Positions 36,146 to 45,256 are shown, counted from the first letter of the stretch. The stretch is 64,000 bases of DNA from Thermocladium sp. UBA166 (GCA_002508315.1 DAHE01000043.1:15626-79625); one strand, 5' to 3'. The notes: generated by a model from the letters alone, not told the origin. Translations and numbers: made by a program.

Positions 36146-36230
36146 GGGCAACCCCACTAGGGAGGAGGGGCTTTCACTTCCTTACCCCTCTCCCCCAAAA
36201 GGTTAAATCAGGGAGTGCGCGCGTGGAGCC

Positions 36231-37484
36231 GTGCAGGATTCGATCGATTTAGGGGAGGAGGAGGTATTGCGGAAATTGGTTGATGACAAGATTCGCCTCC
36301 ATGAATTGGATAAGGCATTGGGGGATTCAAATAAAGCCACGAGGCTTAGGCGGCTTTATCTGGAGCGAAAGTTGGGCGTAGATTTGAGCAATATGGGCTC
36401 CTCCATAATAGATTTCAATTCAGTTGTTGGCCGCAATGCTGAGAACACGATAGGCGCCATTCAAGTTCCCGTCGGCGTGGCTGGTCCCTTATTAATTCAT
36501 GGGTCTCAGGTTAATGGAAGTGTATTCGTGCCCTTGGCCACCACAGAGGGCGCATTAATAGCATCGGTTAATAGGGGCGCCAAGGTGGTAACTGAGAATG
36601 GCGGTGCATCCAGCTTTGTGTTGAGGAATGAAATGACGCGGGCCCCCGTCTTCAAGCTAAGCAGTGCATCCTCTGCCTTGGAGTTCATAAAGTGGGTGGA
36701 GGCCAATGTAGACGCCATAAAACGCGAGGCGGAGTCGACCAGCAAGCACGTGAAGCTGCTGCGGGTAGATCCATTTATGGCTGGCAACAATGTCTGGCTG
36801 AGGTTTTCCTTCTTCACTGGGGATGCCATGGGCATGAATATGGCTACAATAGCCACGGATAAGGCCGCCAAGTTCATAGTATCTAATTTCAGCGATGCCA
36901 CCCTCGTGGCCCTGAGCGGGAATATGTGCGTTGATAAGAAGGCAAGCTCTGTGGATTTCTTATTGGGGAGGGGCAAGACCGTTGTCAGCGAGGCCTTCAT
37001 AAAGCTGGACTATCTCAGGGAGAGGTTAGGCCTATCTCCATCCGATGTAGTCGACGTGAATAATAGGAAGAATCTGCTTGGGTCAGCCATGTCTCACTCC
37101 TACGGATTTAATGCGCACTTTGCTAACATAATAACGGCCATTTTCATCGCTACTGGTCAGGATGTCGCCCAAGTGGTGGAGTCAAGCATGGGAATAACGT
37201 GGGCCGAGGATCGCGGGAATGGGCTTTACTTCTCAGTGACGCTTCCCAGCATGGAGGTGGGAACGGTGGGGGGTGGAACCATGCTCCCGACGCAGAGGGA
37301 GGCGCTTAGGTTGCTGGGGGTGGAGGGCGGCGGCTCTCCTCCGGGTAGTAATTCCGTGAAGTTTGCCGAAATAGTGGGTGCGGCGGTTCTAGCGGGCGAG
37401 TTGAATTTAGTGCTTGCGCTGGCGCGGCAGGAGCTGGCGGCGGCGCATGATATGTTGGGTAGGGCTGGGAGGGGTCAGAAGTAA
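36231..37484 (+). CDS. hmgA: Hydroxymethylglutaryl-CoA reductase
   Basis: The class I reductase committing HMG-CoA to mevalonate (417 residues) for archaeal lipid isoprenoids. Landmarks: VPVGVAGPLLIHG, the catalytic-glutamate region LATTEGALIASVNRGAK, FFTGDAMGMNMATIATDKAA (NADPH-binding DAMGMN), GNMCVDKKAS with the catalytic lysine, TGQDVAQVVESSM, and EVGTVGGGTMLPTQ. The histidine near the C-terminus appears in AAHDMLGR. GTG start at 36231 follows GTTAAATC at 27 nt. Confidence 0.95.
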   Translation: MQDSIDLGEEEVLRKLVDDKIRLHELDKALGDSNKATRLRRLYLERKLGVDLSNMGSSIIDFNSVVGRNAENTIGAIQVPVGVAGPLLIHGSQVNGSVFVPLATTEGALIASVNRGAKVVTENGGASSFVLRNEMTRAPVFKLSSASSALEFIKWVEANVDAIKREAESTSKHVKLLRVDPFMAGNNVWLRFSFFTGDAMGMNMATIATDKAAKFIVSNFSDATLVALSGNMCVDKKASSVDFLLGRGKTVVSEAFIKLDYLRERLGLSPSDVVDVNNRKNLLGSAMSHSYGFNAHFANIITAIFIATGQDVAQVVESSMGITWAEDRGNGLYFSVTLPSMEVGTVGGGTMLPTQREALRLLGVEGGGSPPGSNSVKFAEIVGAAVLAGELNLVLALARQELAAAHDMLGRAGRGQK

Positions 37485-37549
37485 TAAAAATAAAAGAAAA
37501 AACAAGATGGATTTTTAACCGGGAGGAATGCAATTACGTGTTCGCGGCT

Positions 37550-37957
37550 TTACTCTATATACTTCATTGACTTAATTATGAATTGCCTTATTTTGGTCAT
37601 GACGTTCTCAACGTGCCATATGGGGTTTACAAAGACTATTAGCCAGCCCTTGTCCGACATATTGAAGAAAGCGACCTTAAAATTATTGTATTTTATTAGC
37701 AAGTATTGGAAGTTGCCGAGGAGATCATCGGAGACCTTTCGAGATCGCTGAACGAATTCTAGGAGGCTTAGAACGCCGCGGAAGGATTTAACGGTCAATG
37801 TATTTGGGAGATGGTGTAGGAGCGGGACATTTGATGAGTTAATTATGGCGGCGCCGACTATTACCTCGCCGTCTATCAACTCTGTTAGCAAAAGTTTTTT
37901 AAGCTCCATTGAGGGCGTTGTTTCCGTCACCTTGTTATCCGGAGAGACGTAAATCAC
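37550..37957 (-). CDS. Roadblock/LC7-like small protein (tentative)
   Basis: About 135 residues with an alternating alpha/beta pattern. LLLTELIDGEVIVGAAIINS and later NNFKVAFFNMSDKGWLIVFV resemble the strands of roadblock/longin-type domains, small partners of GTPases in archaea. This is weak evidence. GTG 37957 is favoured because TTATATA lies about 24 nt upstream; in-frame TTG starts at 37960 and 37966 are possible. Confidence 0.5.
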   Translation of the reverse strand: MIYVSPDNKVTETTPSMELKKLLLTELIDGEVIVGAAIINSSNVPLLHHLPNTLTVKSFRGVLSLLEFVQRSRKVSDDLLGNFQYLLIKYNNFKVAFFNMSDKGWLIVFVNPIWHVENVMTKIRQFIIKSMKYIE

Positions 37958-38105
37958 CAATGTCAAATCCCTAAAGTATATAATAGCGTGCGTATTTATA
38001 AATTTTTGCCCATTTATATAGGCCCACTACGCCGGTCCCATTGCTGAATTACCCCTCCCTCGCGTTTCCGGCAAGCCTTATAAATACGTCGCAGCCAGCA
38101 GCAGC

Positions 38106-38579
38106 GTGAAGCCATCGCACTTACTGATAATATTGGCATCCATAATATTGGCGTCCAGCATAATTATCGGCGCGCTATTTCCTGTGGAGTTGATGTTCTC
38201 AGTGGAGCCCAGGTATTGGTACGTCGTATACGTTGCGGGATCCATAATCGAGACTCAATCTGCGCCGCTCTATATAATAATGTGGAGGATCTCATCACTT
38301 CTCTTTCTATCATGGCTATCCACGGTAATTATATATATAATAAAACCCTTAATCACGGCCGACGCCCTTTCCGTGATTATAGGCCTGGCATTCATTGTTT
38401 TTAATTATCTTTATTTATTCACAATAGGGATCCCCATATCTTTCTATCCATTCATCATGATATTCCATACTATAGGCCATCCATTGACATATATAGATAT
38501 GGGGCAGGTAATGGTAGTTTACGTGGCTTGGAGGATCTCATCGCTTAGAAGACGGGGCCTCCTACGCATAGCGCTCTAA
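38106..38579 (+). CDS. Four-helix integral membrane protein, unknown
   Basis: A 157-residue protein with four hydrophobic helices (LLIILASIILASSIIIGALF, LYIIMWRISSLLFLSWLSTV, ADALSVIIGLAFIVFNYLYL and a fourth). No known motif or family. It begins at GTG 38106, 23 nt after TTATAAATAC. A neighbour of nothing obviously related. Confidence 0.6.
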   Translation: MKPSHLLIILASIILASSIIIGALFPVELMFSVEPRYWYVVYVAGSIIETQSAPLYIIMWRISSLLFLSWLSTVIIYIIKPLITADALSVIIGLAFIVFNYLYLFTIGIPISFYPFIMIFHTIGHPLTYIDMGQVMVVYVAWRISSLRRRGLLRIAL

Positions 38580-39165
38580 ACAATAACGTTAAGGACGCAA
38601 AAAGACCCCCTGATCACTTCTATTAACTAAGCATTTCCGCGCTCCGCCTAAACACCCCTCACATCTGGGATTTAACCTGGGGGGTTGAGGGAGCGGGAGT
38701 CCCCTTCCGCGAGGACGGGAGTGGATAGCCTCCATGGAGGTTTTTATTATGGTTGGGGTGGGTTTCTTAGGCTCTGCTGTTGAAGCTGGCCCCTCACCCA
38801 TGGGGCTGGGGTCGGGCCCGTTGGGGAAGGTCCTCTTAGCCCAATCGTGGGCGGCGATGGATCGAGGTTTTCCCAATGAGGCAGGGAGTCCCCATAATGA
38901 GGTGGAGACGCCCGCCCAAGAGGATTGAGTAGTTCACGGCAACGATAGGCATTGCTTATTTCGGCGTAATTACTACGAGGATCGAATTCCTTCTCCCATG
39001 CTAATTCAATAAAGTCAAGTTCACTGCCCCTTGTAATTCTGAAGATGGTGAACTCCCCTCCAGGAGCAAAATTATCGCCGCTGGCCCTTCATGGCATAAG
39101 CAAGTCGGTGCGCCCGCTGGTCTTGTATCCTTAAAGTTTTTAACCAATTCTATCTGTGCCCTGTT
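38580..39165. other. Gene-free stretch with structured RNA-like elements
   Basis: 586 nt without an intact gene. It contains a GC-rich hairpin region (38672-38735, including CCCCTTCCGCGAGGACGGGA) and a second larger element (38733-38935). Near the end, GTTTTTAACC (39137-39146) lies about 25 nt before the Rrp41 start and is its likely promoter. Confidence 0.45.
38733..38940 (+). ncRNA. Structured RNA B, paralogue of RNA A; TnpB-tail-like
   Basis: A TTTTTAT box (38741-38747) is followed by TTTCTTAGG, matching TTTCTTGGG of element A (25405-25413). The end CCCAATGAGGCAGGGAGTCC then CCATAATGAGG and AGTTCACGG matches element A's ending. The plus frame reads VFIMVGVGFLGSAVEAGPSP onward and ends GFPNEAGSPHNEVETP, which looks like the tail of a TnpB protein overlapped by its omega-RNA region. 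No complete tnpB exists. Either a relic of an IS605-type element or a retained small RNA. Confidence 0.42.
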
Positions 39166-39897
39166 ATGGGTGGAAAATCGCCAGTTCCATTGCTGGTGGA
39201 TGGCAAGAGGGTTGATGGTAGACTACCTGAGGATCACAGGTCAGTTACAATGCGCGTCGGCGTGTTGCCCAACGCAAGCGGTAGTGCATTGGTGGGTTAT
39301 GGAAATACAGTGGTTCTAGCTGCAGTCTATGGTCCACGGGAGGCAATGCCGCGGCATATAGCCTTGCCTGACACAGGGGTTCTCAGGGTTAGGTATCATA
39401 TGGCTCCCTTCAGCACCGACGAGAGGAAGAGCCCTGCCCCCACTAGAAGGGAGATAGAGATAAGCAAAGTAGTGAGGCAGGCATTGGAGCCCGTCATTTT
39501 CCTTGAGCAGTTCCCGAAGTCATCCATAGATGTGTTTCTGGAGGTGCTGCAGGCTGATGGCAGCACCAGGGTCACGTCGATAACGGCGGCATCGCTTGCA
39601 TTAGCGGATTCCGGCATACCGATGCGGGATTTAGTGGTTGGCGTATCCATTGGAAAAATAGGCGATACCGTGGTGGTAGATTTAAACAAGTTGGAGGATA
39701 ATTACGGCGATGGAGACATGCCAATAGCCGTCGTGTACAGGAGGAGCTGGATAACATTGATGCAGGCGGATGGTTCTTGGACGGTGGAGGAGGTTAAGAA
39801 AGCCATTGGCTTGGCGTTTAGGGCCGCGGAGCCCATATATAAGATGGAGAGGGACACGTTGAAGGGTAGATACTCGGAGCAGGCGATAGTTTCATGA
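39166..39897 (+). CDS. rrp41: Exosome catalytic subunit Rrp41
   Basis: The phosphorolytic subunit of the archaeal exosome (243 residues, RNase PH fold). Segments: DGKRVDGRLPEDHRSVTMRV, TVVLAAVYGPREAMPRHI, RYHMAPFSTDERKSPAPTRR with RNA-contact arginines, TSITAASLALADSGIPMRDL and the catalytic-region LEDNYGDGDMPIAVV. It overlaps the Rrp42 start by 4 nt. The Rrp4/Csl4 cap genes are not in this window. Confidence 0.95.
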   Translation: MGGKSPVPLLVDGKRVDGRLPEDHRSVTMRVGVLPNASGSALVGYGNTVVLAAVYGPREAMPRHIALPDTGVLRVRYHMAPFSTDERKSPAPTRREIEISKVVRQALEPVIFLEQFPKSSIDVFLEVLQADGSTRVTSITAASLALADSGIPMRDLVVGVSIGKIGDTVVVDLNKLEDNYGDGDMPIAVVYRRSWITLMQADGSWTVEEVKKAIGLAFRAAEPIYKMERDTLKGRYSEQAIVS

Positions 39898-40730
39898 GCT
39901 ATCCATTTGAGGTAATTCCAAGCCTTCGCCGTGAGGCATTGATGAGGTTGATATCTGATGGGAAGAGATCGGATGGAAGGGGGTTGTATGACTACAGGCA
40001 AATAGACATAAAGGTAGGCTTGGTGAGGACGGCGGATGGAAGCGCGTTGGCCAGCATAGGTAACACTAAGGTAATAGCCGGAGTTAAGTTCGAGTTGGGT
40101 AGGCCGTTTGAGGACACGCCGGGCGAGGGAAACCTGATAGTTAACTTGGAGACCCCGCCCCTCGCGTCTCCTACATTTGAGCCTGGCCCCCCCGATGAGA
40201 ATGCGATAGAGTTGGCGCGCGTGGTGGACAGGGCAATACGCCACAGCGGCTTCGTGGACATGTCGACCCTAGCCATAGTTCAAGGCAAGTCAGTTTACGC
40301 GTTGTGGGTGGATGTCTACGTGTTGAACCATGATGGGAATTTAATGGATGCGTCACTGTTGGCTGCGGTAGCCGCATTGGCAACTTCTCAAGTCCCCAAG
40401 TCGGTGATAGATGGAGACGTGGTTAAGCTGGATAAGTCAACTAAGGTTCCGCTCTCGGTTAACATGGATAAAATGCCGTTGACAGTCACGTTCAATAAAA
40501 TAGGCAAGTACATACTGGCCGATGCGAATGTGGAGGAGGAGGTGCTCAGTGAGGGTAGGTTCACAGTCGCATTCAGTGGAGGCGATGTAGTGTCAATTCA
40601 GAAGTCTAGCGGTTTCTTCACTCCATTGGAGGTGGAGGATATGATGTCGCGTGGCTTGGAGCTATCAAAATCGATAAGGGCTAAGGTGGTTGAATCCTTG
40701 GGAAATAGGCCGGAGTCCTTCATAATTTAG
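39894..40730 (+). CDS. rrp42: Exosome subunit Rrp42
   Basis: The catalytically silent RNase PH-fold partner of Rrp41 (278 residues). It opens with PSLRREALMRLISDGKRSDG and RGLYDYRQIDIKVG and includes LARVVDRAIRHSGFVDMSTL and LWVDVYVLNHDGNLMDASLL. It forms the alternating hexameric ring with Rrp41; the two genes overlap by ATGA, so they are made together. Confidence 0.94.
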   Translation: MSYPFEVIPSLRREALMRLISDGKRSDGRGLYDYRQIDIKVGLVRTADGSALASIGNTKVIAGVKFELGRPFEDTPGEGNLIVNLETPPLASPTFEPGPPDENAIELARVVDRAIRHSGFVDMSTLAIVQGKSVYALWVDVYVLNHDGNLMDASLLAAVAALATSQVPKSVIDGDVVKLDKSTKVPLSVNMDKMPLTVTFNKIGKYILADANVEEEVLSEGRFTVAFSGGDVVSIQKSSGFFTPLEVEDMMSRGLELSKSIRAKVVESLGNRPESFII

Positions 40731-40768
40731 ATTTAGTTTTTAAACCCAAAACCGTAACCCACAGTAAA

Positions 40769-41992
40769 ATGGAGAACTATACCTATCCAAATGCAATATT
40801 GATAACCGCTGGCCACGTGGATCATGGGAAGACCACGGTGGTGCACGCGCTCAGCGGCACGTGGGTTGCCAGGCACAGCGAGGAACTTAAGAGGGCCATG
40901 ACGATAAAGCTGGGGTATACAAGCGTTGATTTGGCCAAGTGTGACGGCGCTGAGTTCGGCGTTGCGCCTAAGTATTTGGTGGAGAAGTGCCCCAATGGCG
41001 ATATTCCTAGGCCTTATAGAAAGATATCGATGCTGGATGCGCCGGGGCATGAGGTGTTGATATCAACCATGATAAGCGGGGTGACTTTCGTGGATGCCAT
41101 AATAATGATAATAGATGCCACAATGCCTGTCCCCCAGCCCCAGACTGAGGAGCATTTCTTGGCGGCCTCGGTCATGGGAATAAATAACTTAATAATTGTG
41201 CAGAACAAAATAGACTTGGTTCAGAGGGATAAGGCGGTTGAGAATTATAAGCAGATCCAATCATTTATAAAAGGAACGTGGGCCGAGGGCGCGCCAATAA
41301 TACCGGTCTCTGCCCTTCATAAGGTTAACATAGATGCATTGGCAACGATCATAGATGAACGAGTCCCCCCTAAATCTGCCGATGTTAATAAATCGCCGAT
41401 AATGTACGTGTTGAGGAGCTTCAACGTTAATAGGCCGGGCACCCCCGCTGAGAAGTTGGTGGGCGGGGTCGTGGGCGGCTCATTGATACAGGGTAGATTA
41501 AGGGTGGGAGATGAGATAGAGATCAGGCCTGGCCTCAAGATGGGCAATGCCTACAAGCCCATAATCACAAAGGTGGTGAGCATAACAATGGATAACGTTC
41601 AACTAGATGAAGCTAGGCCGGGAGGATTAGTGGCGATAGGCACTCAACTGGATCCCGCATTAACTAAGGCTGATTCTCTTGTGGGCAGCGTGGTAGGTCA
41701 TCCAAACGAGCTTTACCCGGTTTACTCCAGCGTAGTGCTGGATTACCACCAAATACAGAGGAGGGATGTGAAGGATCAATTGAAGACGAATGATCAAGTC
41801 ATGACGATAATAGGCTCCGCCTCCATACCTGGCATAATAAAGGGTATTAGGAATGGAAATGTAGAGATAGCCCTTCGCCGCGCCGTATGTGCTTCGCCTG
41901 GATCAAGGGCAGTCATCATAAAGCAAGTAGGAGGGCGGTGGCGCATAATTGGATGGGGAGCATTGGTAGATGGACAAGCGATACTTAATTAA
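40769..41992 (+). CDS. eif2g: Translation initiation factor aIF2, gamma subunit
   Basis: The GTPase that delivers initiator tRNA to the ribosome (407 residues). G1 is AGHVDHGKTT, switch 1 includes MTIKLGYTSVD, G3 is MLDAPGHEVLISTMISGVTF, G4 is IVQNKIDLV, and the guanine-specific loop is PVSALHK. Domains II and III follow (RPGTPAEKLVGGVVGGSLIQ). The zinc-knuckle region retains only two cysteines (AKCDGAEF and VEKCPNGD) instead of the usual four. The TATA box TTTTTAAACC is about 27 nt upstream. Confidence 0.94.
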   Translation: MENYTYPNAILITAGHVDHGKTTVVHALSGTWVARHSEELKRAMTIKLGYTSVDLAKCDGAEFGVAPKYLVEKCPNGDIPRPYRKISMLDAPGHEVLISTMISGVTFVDAIIMIIDATMPVPQPQTEEHFLAASVMGINNLIIVQNKIDLVQRDKAVENYKQIQSFIKGTWAEGAPIIPVSALHKVNIDALATIIDERVPPKSADVNKSPIMYVLRSFNVNRPGTPAEKLVGGVVGGSLIQGRLRVGDEIEIRPGLKMGNAYKPIITKVVSITMDNVQLDEARPGGLVAIGTQLDPALTKADSLVGSVVGHPNELYPVYSSVVLDYHQIQRRDVKDQLKTNDQVMTIIGSASIPGIIKGIRNGNVEIALRRAVCASPGSRAVIIKQVGGRWRIIGWGALVDGQAILN

Positions 41993-42377
41993 AATCCCCC
42001 TGGTATTATTCGACACGAGCGCATTGCTTCTATCGTTTAGAGAGGGAATTAACTTGCTTGATAGGGTGCCCGACATGGTGGAGGGAACCTACGTGCCGGT
42101 GGTGACTCGGGCAGTTTTGGAGGAGTTGGATAAGCTTGCTAGATATGGCTCCCCCCGAATGAAGCATAGCGTGGAGGCCATTAGATCCATCATAAATGAT
42201 AATTTCGCCGTGGCCGATGTAGGCGGCGATGCAGATGAGAGCATAATGAAGTTCTCCGCAGATCATAAATGCGTGGTGGTGACGTGCGATATGGAGCTCA
42301 AGCATAAATTGGAGAGAATGGGGATAGGAGTGATATATTTCAGAAAATCATCTAGAAGATTCGAGTCGAATTTTTAA
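41970..42377 (+). CDS. PIN-domain nuclease, Fcf1/Utp24-like
   Basis: A 135-residue PIN-domain protein with the acidic active-site pattern: VLFDTSALLLSF near the start, VVTRAVLEELDKLARYGSPR in the middle, and VVTCDMELKHKLERMGIGVI near the end. It overlaps the end of the aIF2-gamma gene, the order seen in many archaeal genomes, where the PIN gene is thought to act in ribosomal RNA processing. Confidence 0.82.
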   Translation: MDKRYLIKIPLVLFDTSALLLSFREGINLLDRVPDMVEGTYVPVVTRAVLEELDKLARYGSPRMKHSVEAIRSIINDNFAVADVGGDADESIMKFSADHKCVVVTCDMELKHKLERMGIGVIYFRKSSRRFESNF

Positions 42378-42463
42378 CCTTTCTAGATTGAGAGGGCGGA
42401 GTAATTCGCTTCATCGAATGCTCCGCATTAAAAAATAAAGTTAAAGCCGGAGTGGGGAGGGCA

Positions 42464-43309
42464 GTGATTAAAATGATAATACGGCGATTGCACGCCAGGG
42501 AGGAATTAGAGGAGTTTGGACGCGTTGAGGAGAAGATATGGGGAGGTCAATCCCCTCCTCCGCCCGAGTTGCTTAGGGCAATTTCAGACAATGGTGGCCT
42601 AGTGCTTGGTGCATTCGATGGTGAAAGGATGATTGGGATACTGCTTGGATTTGTGGGGTTCAATAATGGAAGAATATATCACTACTCCCACCAGGCTGGG
42701 GTGCTGCGGGAGTATAGGGATAAGGGGGTTGGGTACATGTTGAAGATGGAGCAGCGCAGGGAGGTGTTGAGCATGGGAATAGACCTCATAATTTGGACCT
42801 TCAATCCATTGATGTCCAGGAATGCGTTCTTCAATGTCGGCAAGCTGGGCGCCGTGGTGAGGTGCTACATGGCGAATTATTATGGGTCAATGAATGATGA
42901 TCTAAACAGGGGGATCCCAACGGATAGGGTGATAGCGGAGTGGTGGGTGAACAGCAACCGTGTTAGTGGATGGAGGCCCGTGAAGGTCAATCCATTACTT
43001 GGAGGGAATATCGTGGAAACTGTCGTTGTTAAGAAAGGCAATGCCGCATTTAGAGTGCCTACCCGCGTAGTTAAGGTAGAGGGGGATCCCTTGCTCCTCG
43101 AAATACCGGCCGATATACTGGCAATCCGAGACTCGCTGGGATACGATGCGGTGAGCAGCTGGGTCAATGCCTACAGGGAAGCATTCGAGTACGTATTAAG
43201 TAATGACTACCATGTGACGGACGTGGTTAGGATGAATGATCGCTCCTTCTATGTATTAACCAAGGCGAGCGAAGGAATTGGGGAGCCAATCTGCCACGCC
43301 CCTCGCTAG
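42464..43309 (+). CDS. GNAT-superfamily acetyltransferase
   Basis: About 281 residues. The acetyl-CoA site appears as HQAGVLREYRDKGVGYMLKM, with the R-x-x-G-x-G/A loop of GNAT enzymes. The phrase IDLIIWTFNPLMSRNAFFNV followed by KLGAVVRCYMANYYGSMND marks a branch of predicted archaeal/bacterial GNATs with unknown substrate. GTG 42464 follows TTAAAAAATA at about 28 nt; ATG 42473 is the alternative. Confidence 0.75.
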   Translation: MIKMIIRRLHAREELEEFGRVEEKIWGGQSPPPPELLRAISDNGGLVLGAFDGERMIGILLGFVGFNNGRIYHYSHQAGVLREYRDKGVGYMLKMEQRREVLSMGIDLIIWTFNPLMSRNAFFNVGKLGAVVRCYMANYYGSMNDDLNRGIPTDRVIAEWWVNSNRVSGWRPVKVNPLLGGNIVETVVVKKGNAAFRVPTRVVKVEGDPLLLEIPADILAIRDSLGYDAVSSWVNAYREAFEYVLSNDYHVTDVVRMNDRSFYVLTKASEGIGEPICHAPR

Positions 43310-43355
43310 GAAATGAATCCCCACGAGCAACGCCGCGCCCCTCCAATGGGAGTTT

Positions 43356-43955
43356 CTATACTAGGGTGTAGGTATCATCGCTGGAACTCCTCCTGCCTCC
43401 GAATGCCCTTATTATCAATCCCGGCGTTTTCATTAGGAGAGGCATATTAACCGTAATCCCAGCGGACTTAATTATCTCGCTTGCCTCCTCGGAGCCCACC
43501 TCTATGCGTATCTTCTTGGCGCCTTGAAGCTTGCTCAGTATATCATGTATCTCCACTATGCTTCCCCCATATATAGGCCCTCCGCTGGTGGATATGGATA
43601 CAATCAAGAAATCGGCGTTGCTTATTACCTCCCTGACCTTATCGGCGTACGCCGCGGGCTTCCTCAACAGCATCTCGAAGTTATCTATTGCGTACATGGA
43701 GGACCCATTTAGGGAGTTGGAGCAAGATATATCGTTTCCCCGCCTTAGATTGATTATATGTAGGCCATCAACCATTGCGCTTAATTTCCTCAAGAGGAAT
43801 GTCTTTCCAGTGCCGTATTCCCCCACCAATGCATATACGCCTCCTCCTCGCAATGCACGCCTCAATTCGTCGATTGCCATTCTGGCACTGCTCCCTATAA
43901 GCTCTTGCCTACGTATCTCCTCGCAGTCTACATCCTCGGCGAAGCCCAGAGCCAT
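43356..43955 (-). CDS. P-loop ATPase, unknown role
   Basis: A 199-residue protein with Walker A ALVGEYGTGKTFLLRKLSA near residue 42. The Walker B segment may be DGLHIINL or SSMYAIDNFEML; neither is conclusive. It looks like a shortened AAA/STAND-type domain ending IIRAFGGRRSSSDDTYTLV. No family assigned and no partner nearby. Confidence 0.6.
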   Translation of the reverse strand: MALGFAEDVDCEEIRRQELIGSSARMAIDELRRALRGGGVYALVGEYGTGKTFLLRKLSAMVDGLHIINLRRGNDISCSNSLNGSSMYAIDNFEMLLRKPAAYADKVREVISNADFLIVSISTSGGPIYGGSIVEIHDILSKLQGAKKIRIEVGSEEASEIIKSAGITVNMPLLMKTPGLIIRAFGGRRSSSDDTYTLV

Positions 43956-44139
43956 CGATTCATTCTATAAGGTGAACAAATATAATTCAATCGATTAAAA
44001 TAATTAAGTTGAGTGCTTATTCGTTGGTCTCTTCTTAATTGTTATCCAGTTATGCTTGGGATGCCGTTGCAATTAATGCTGGAGTCATTCCTCGTTGTTT
44101 CACGGCAAAAGTTAAAAATTGCCATAAGTGAACCACTGG

Positions 44140-44931
44140 ATGACCATTTATGACTACTTGTTGGGCGAGCTGAGGAAATATGGATCTATACATTTAACAT
44201 TGCTCGATCCTGATAAGATAGATATTGGCAAATTCGTGGAGCTTTCCAAGAACGCCGAGAAGAGCGGTTCATCCGCTGTAATGGTGGGAGGAAGCCTGGG
44301 CGTGAACGAGAAATTGCTGGACGAGTATTTGGAGGCAGCAAAGAGGGAAGTCGGTATACCGTTCATCTTATTTCCAGGAAATATAGCGGGGCTTAGCAGC
44401 AAGGCCGATGCGCTGTTCTATTTATCGGTATTAAACTCGCTGGATCCCTACTATATAATAGGGGCTCAGGTGCAAGCCTCAATATTGTTGGCTAAGCGTT
44501 ATTCTTCCTTGGATGTGATATCGATGGCCTACATAATAGTAGGCGAGGGGGGAGCTGCGGGATACGTAAGCAATGCCCGCATGCTTCCATTCGAGCGCGA
44601 CGATATAATAATAGCGTATGCCTTGGCCGCTAAGTACCTTGGTTTTAATGTGATATACCTGGAGGCCGGGTCAGGCGCGAAGGAACCCGTTAGGCCGAGC
44701 ATATTGGCCAAGATGAAGCGATTAGTGGATAGGCCCATTATGGTTGGCGGCGGCATTAGGACGCCGGAGGTGGCGTATAGCATAGCATTGGCCGGCGCAG
44801 ATATGATAGTTACGGGCACCGTCGTCGAGGAGTCCCCCTCCATGGTGCTCTCGGATATAGTTGATGCGGTTCATAGAGGCGGAATGGATAGGAAAAGCGG
44901 CTCCTCACGGAATGAGGAATCTAAGCAGTAA
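44140..44931 (+). CDS. Geranylgeranylglyceryl phosphate synthase
   Basis: The first committed enzyme of archaeal membrane lipids, joining geranylgeranyl diphosphate to sn-glycerol-1-phosphate (263 residues, TIM barrel). Motifs: HLTLLDPDKI, MVGGSLGVNEKLLDEYL, LFPGNIAGLSSKADALFYL, YIVGEGGAAGYVSNARMLPF, VIYLEAGSGAKEPV and MVGGGIRTPEVA with the phosphate-binding loop. ATG 44140 is chosen because AGTTAAAAATTG lies 28 nt upstream. Its last 27 nt overlap the Sec61-beta gene on the other strand. Confidence 0.93.
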   Translation: MTIYDYLLGELRKYGSIHLTLLDPDKIDIGKFVELSKNAEKSGSSAVMVGGSLGVNEKLLDEYLEAAKREVGIPFILFPGNIAGLSSKADALFYLSVLNSLDPYYIIGAQVQASILLAKRYSSLDVISMAYIIVGEGGAAGYVSNARMLPFERDDIIIAYALAAKYLGFNVIYLEAGSGAKEPVRPSILAKMKRLVDRPIMVGGGIRTPEVAYSIALAGADMIVTGTVVEESPSMVLSDIVDAVHRGGMDRKSGSSRNEESKQ

Positions 44932-45078
44932 TACCACTATTGGCACGGCTATTCCTATAACTATTACGGTGGTTGGGGATAGCTTTATCTTCTCTATTTC
45001 CCCTACATCGTAGAATCTAACCAACCCAGCCGACATAAAGGGCTGCATGCCGCTGGACTTCCTTCGCTTGCTTGGCAT
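44905..45078 (-). CDS. secG: Preprotein translocase subunit Sec61-beta (SecG-like)
   Basis: A 57-residue single-span membrane protein: a short basic N-terminus (MPSKRRKSS), the conserved cytosolic phrase GLVRFYDVGEIEKIKLSP and a C-terminal hydrophobic anchor TTVIVIGIAVPIVVLLLRFL. This is the standard form of archaeal Sec61-beta, the third subunit of the SecYE channel. The TTTTTTAAGC box (45100-45109) is 26 nt upstream, so the transcript is leaderless. It overlaps the GGGP synthase end tail-to-tail. Confidence 0.88.
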   Translation of the reverse strand: MPSKRRKSSGMQPFMSAGLVRFYDVGEIEKIKLSPTTVIVIGIAVPIVVLLLRFLIP

Positions 45079-45256
45079 GCATTACACGTAACACGGCCAT
45101 TTTTTAAGCGTTTCCACATGAGCATTAGCGTTCCTGAGCGTGTTCCAGACATGCTTGAACTCCAGCATTCATTAATAATTCTATTTCTTAGAGGCAAAAC
45201 CGCTGGTTCTGTAAACATTTAAAAAATCCAACCGCCGGGGCTTCCCTGAGAAATTA

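Noticed and set aside
45118..45222. 34-codon plus-strand ORF (MSISVPERVP...) before L11
   Set aside because: It overlaps the likely L11 promoter and has no box at the right distance; no conservation can be shown.
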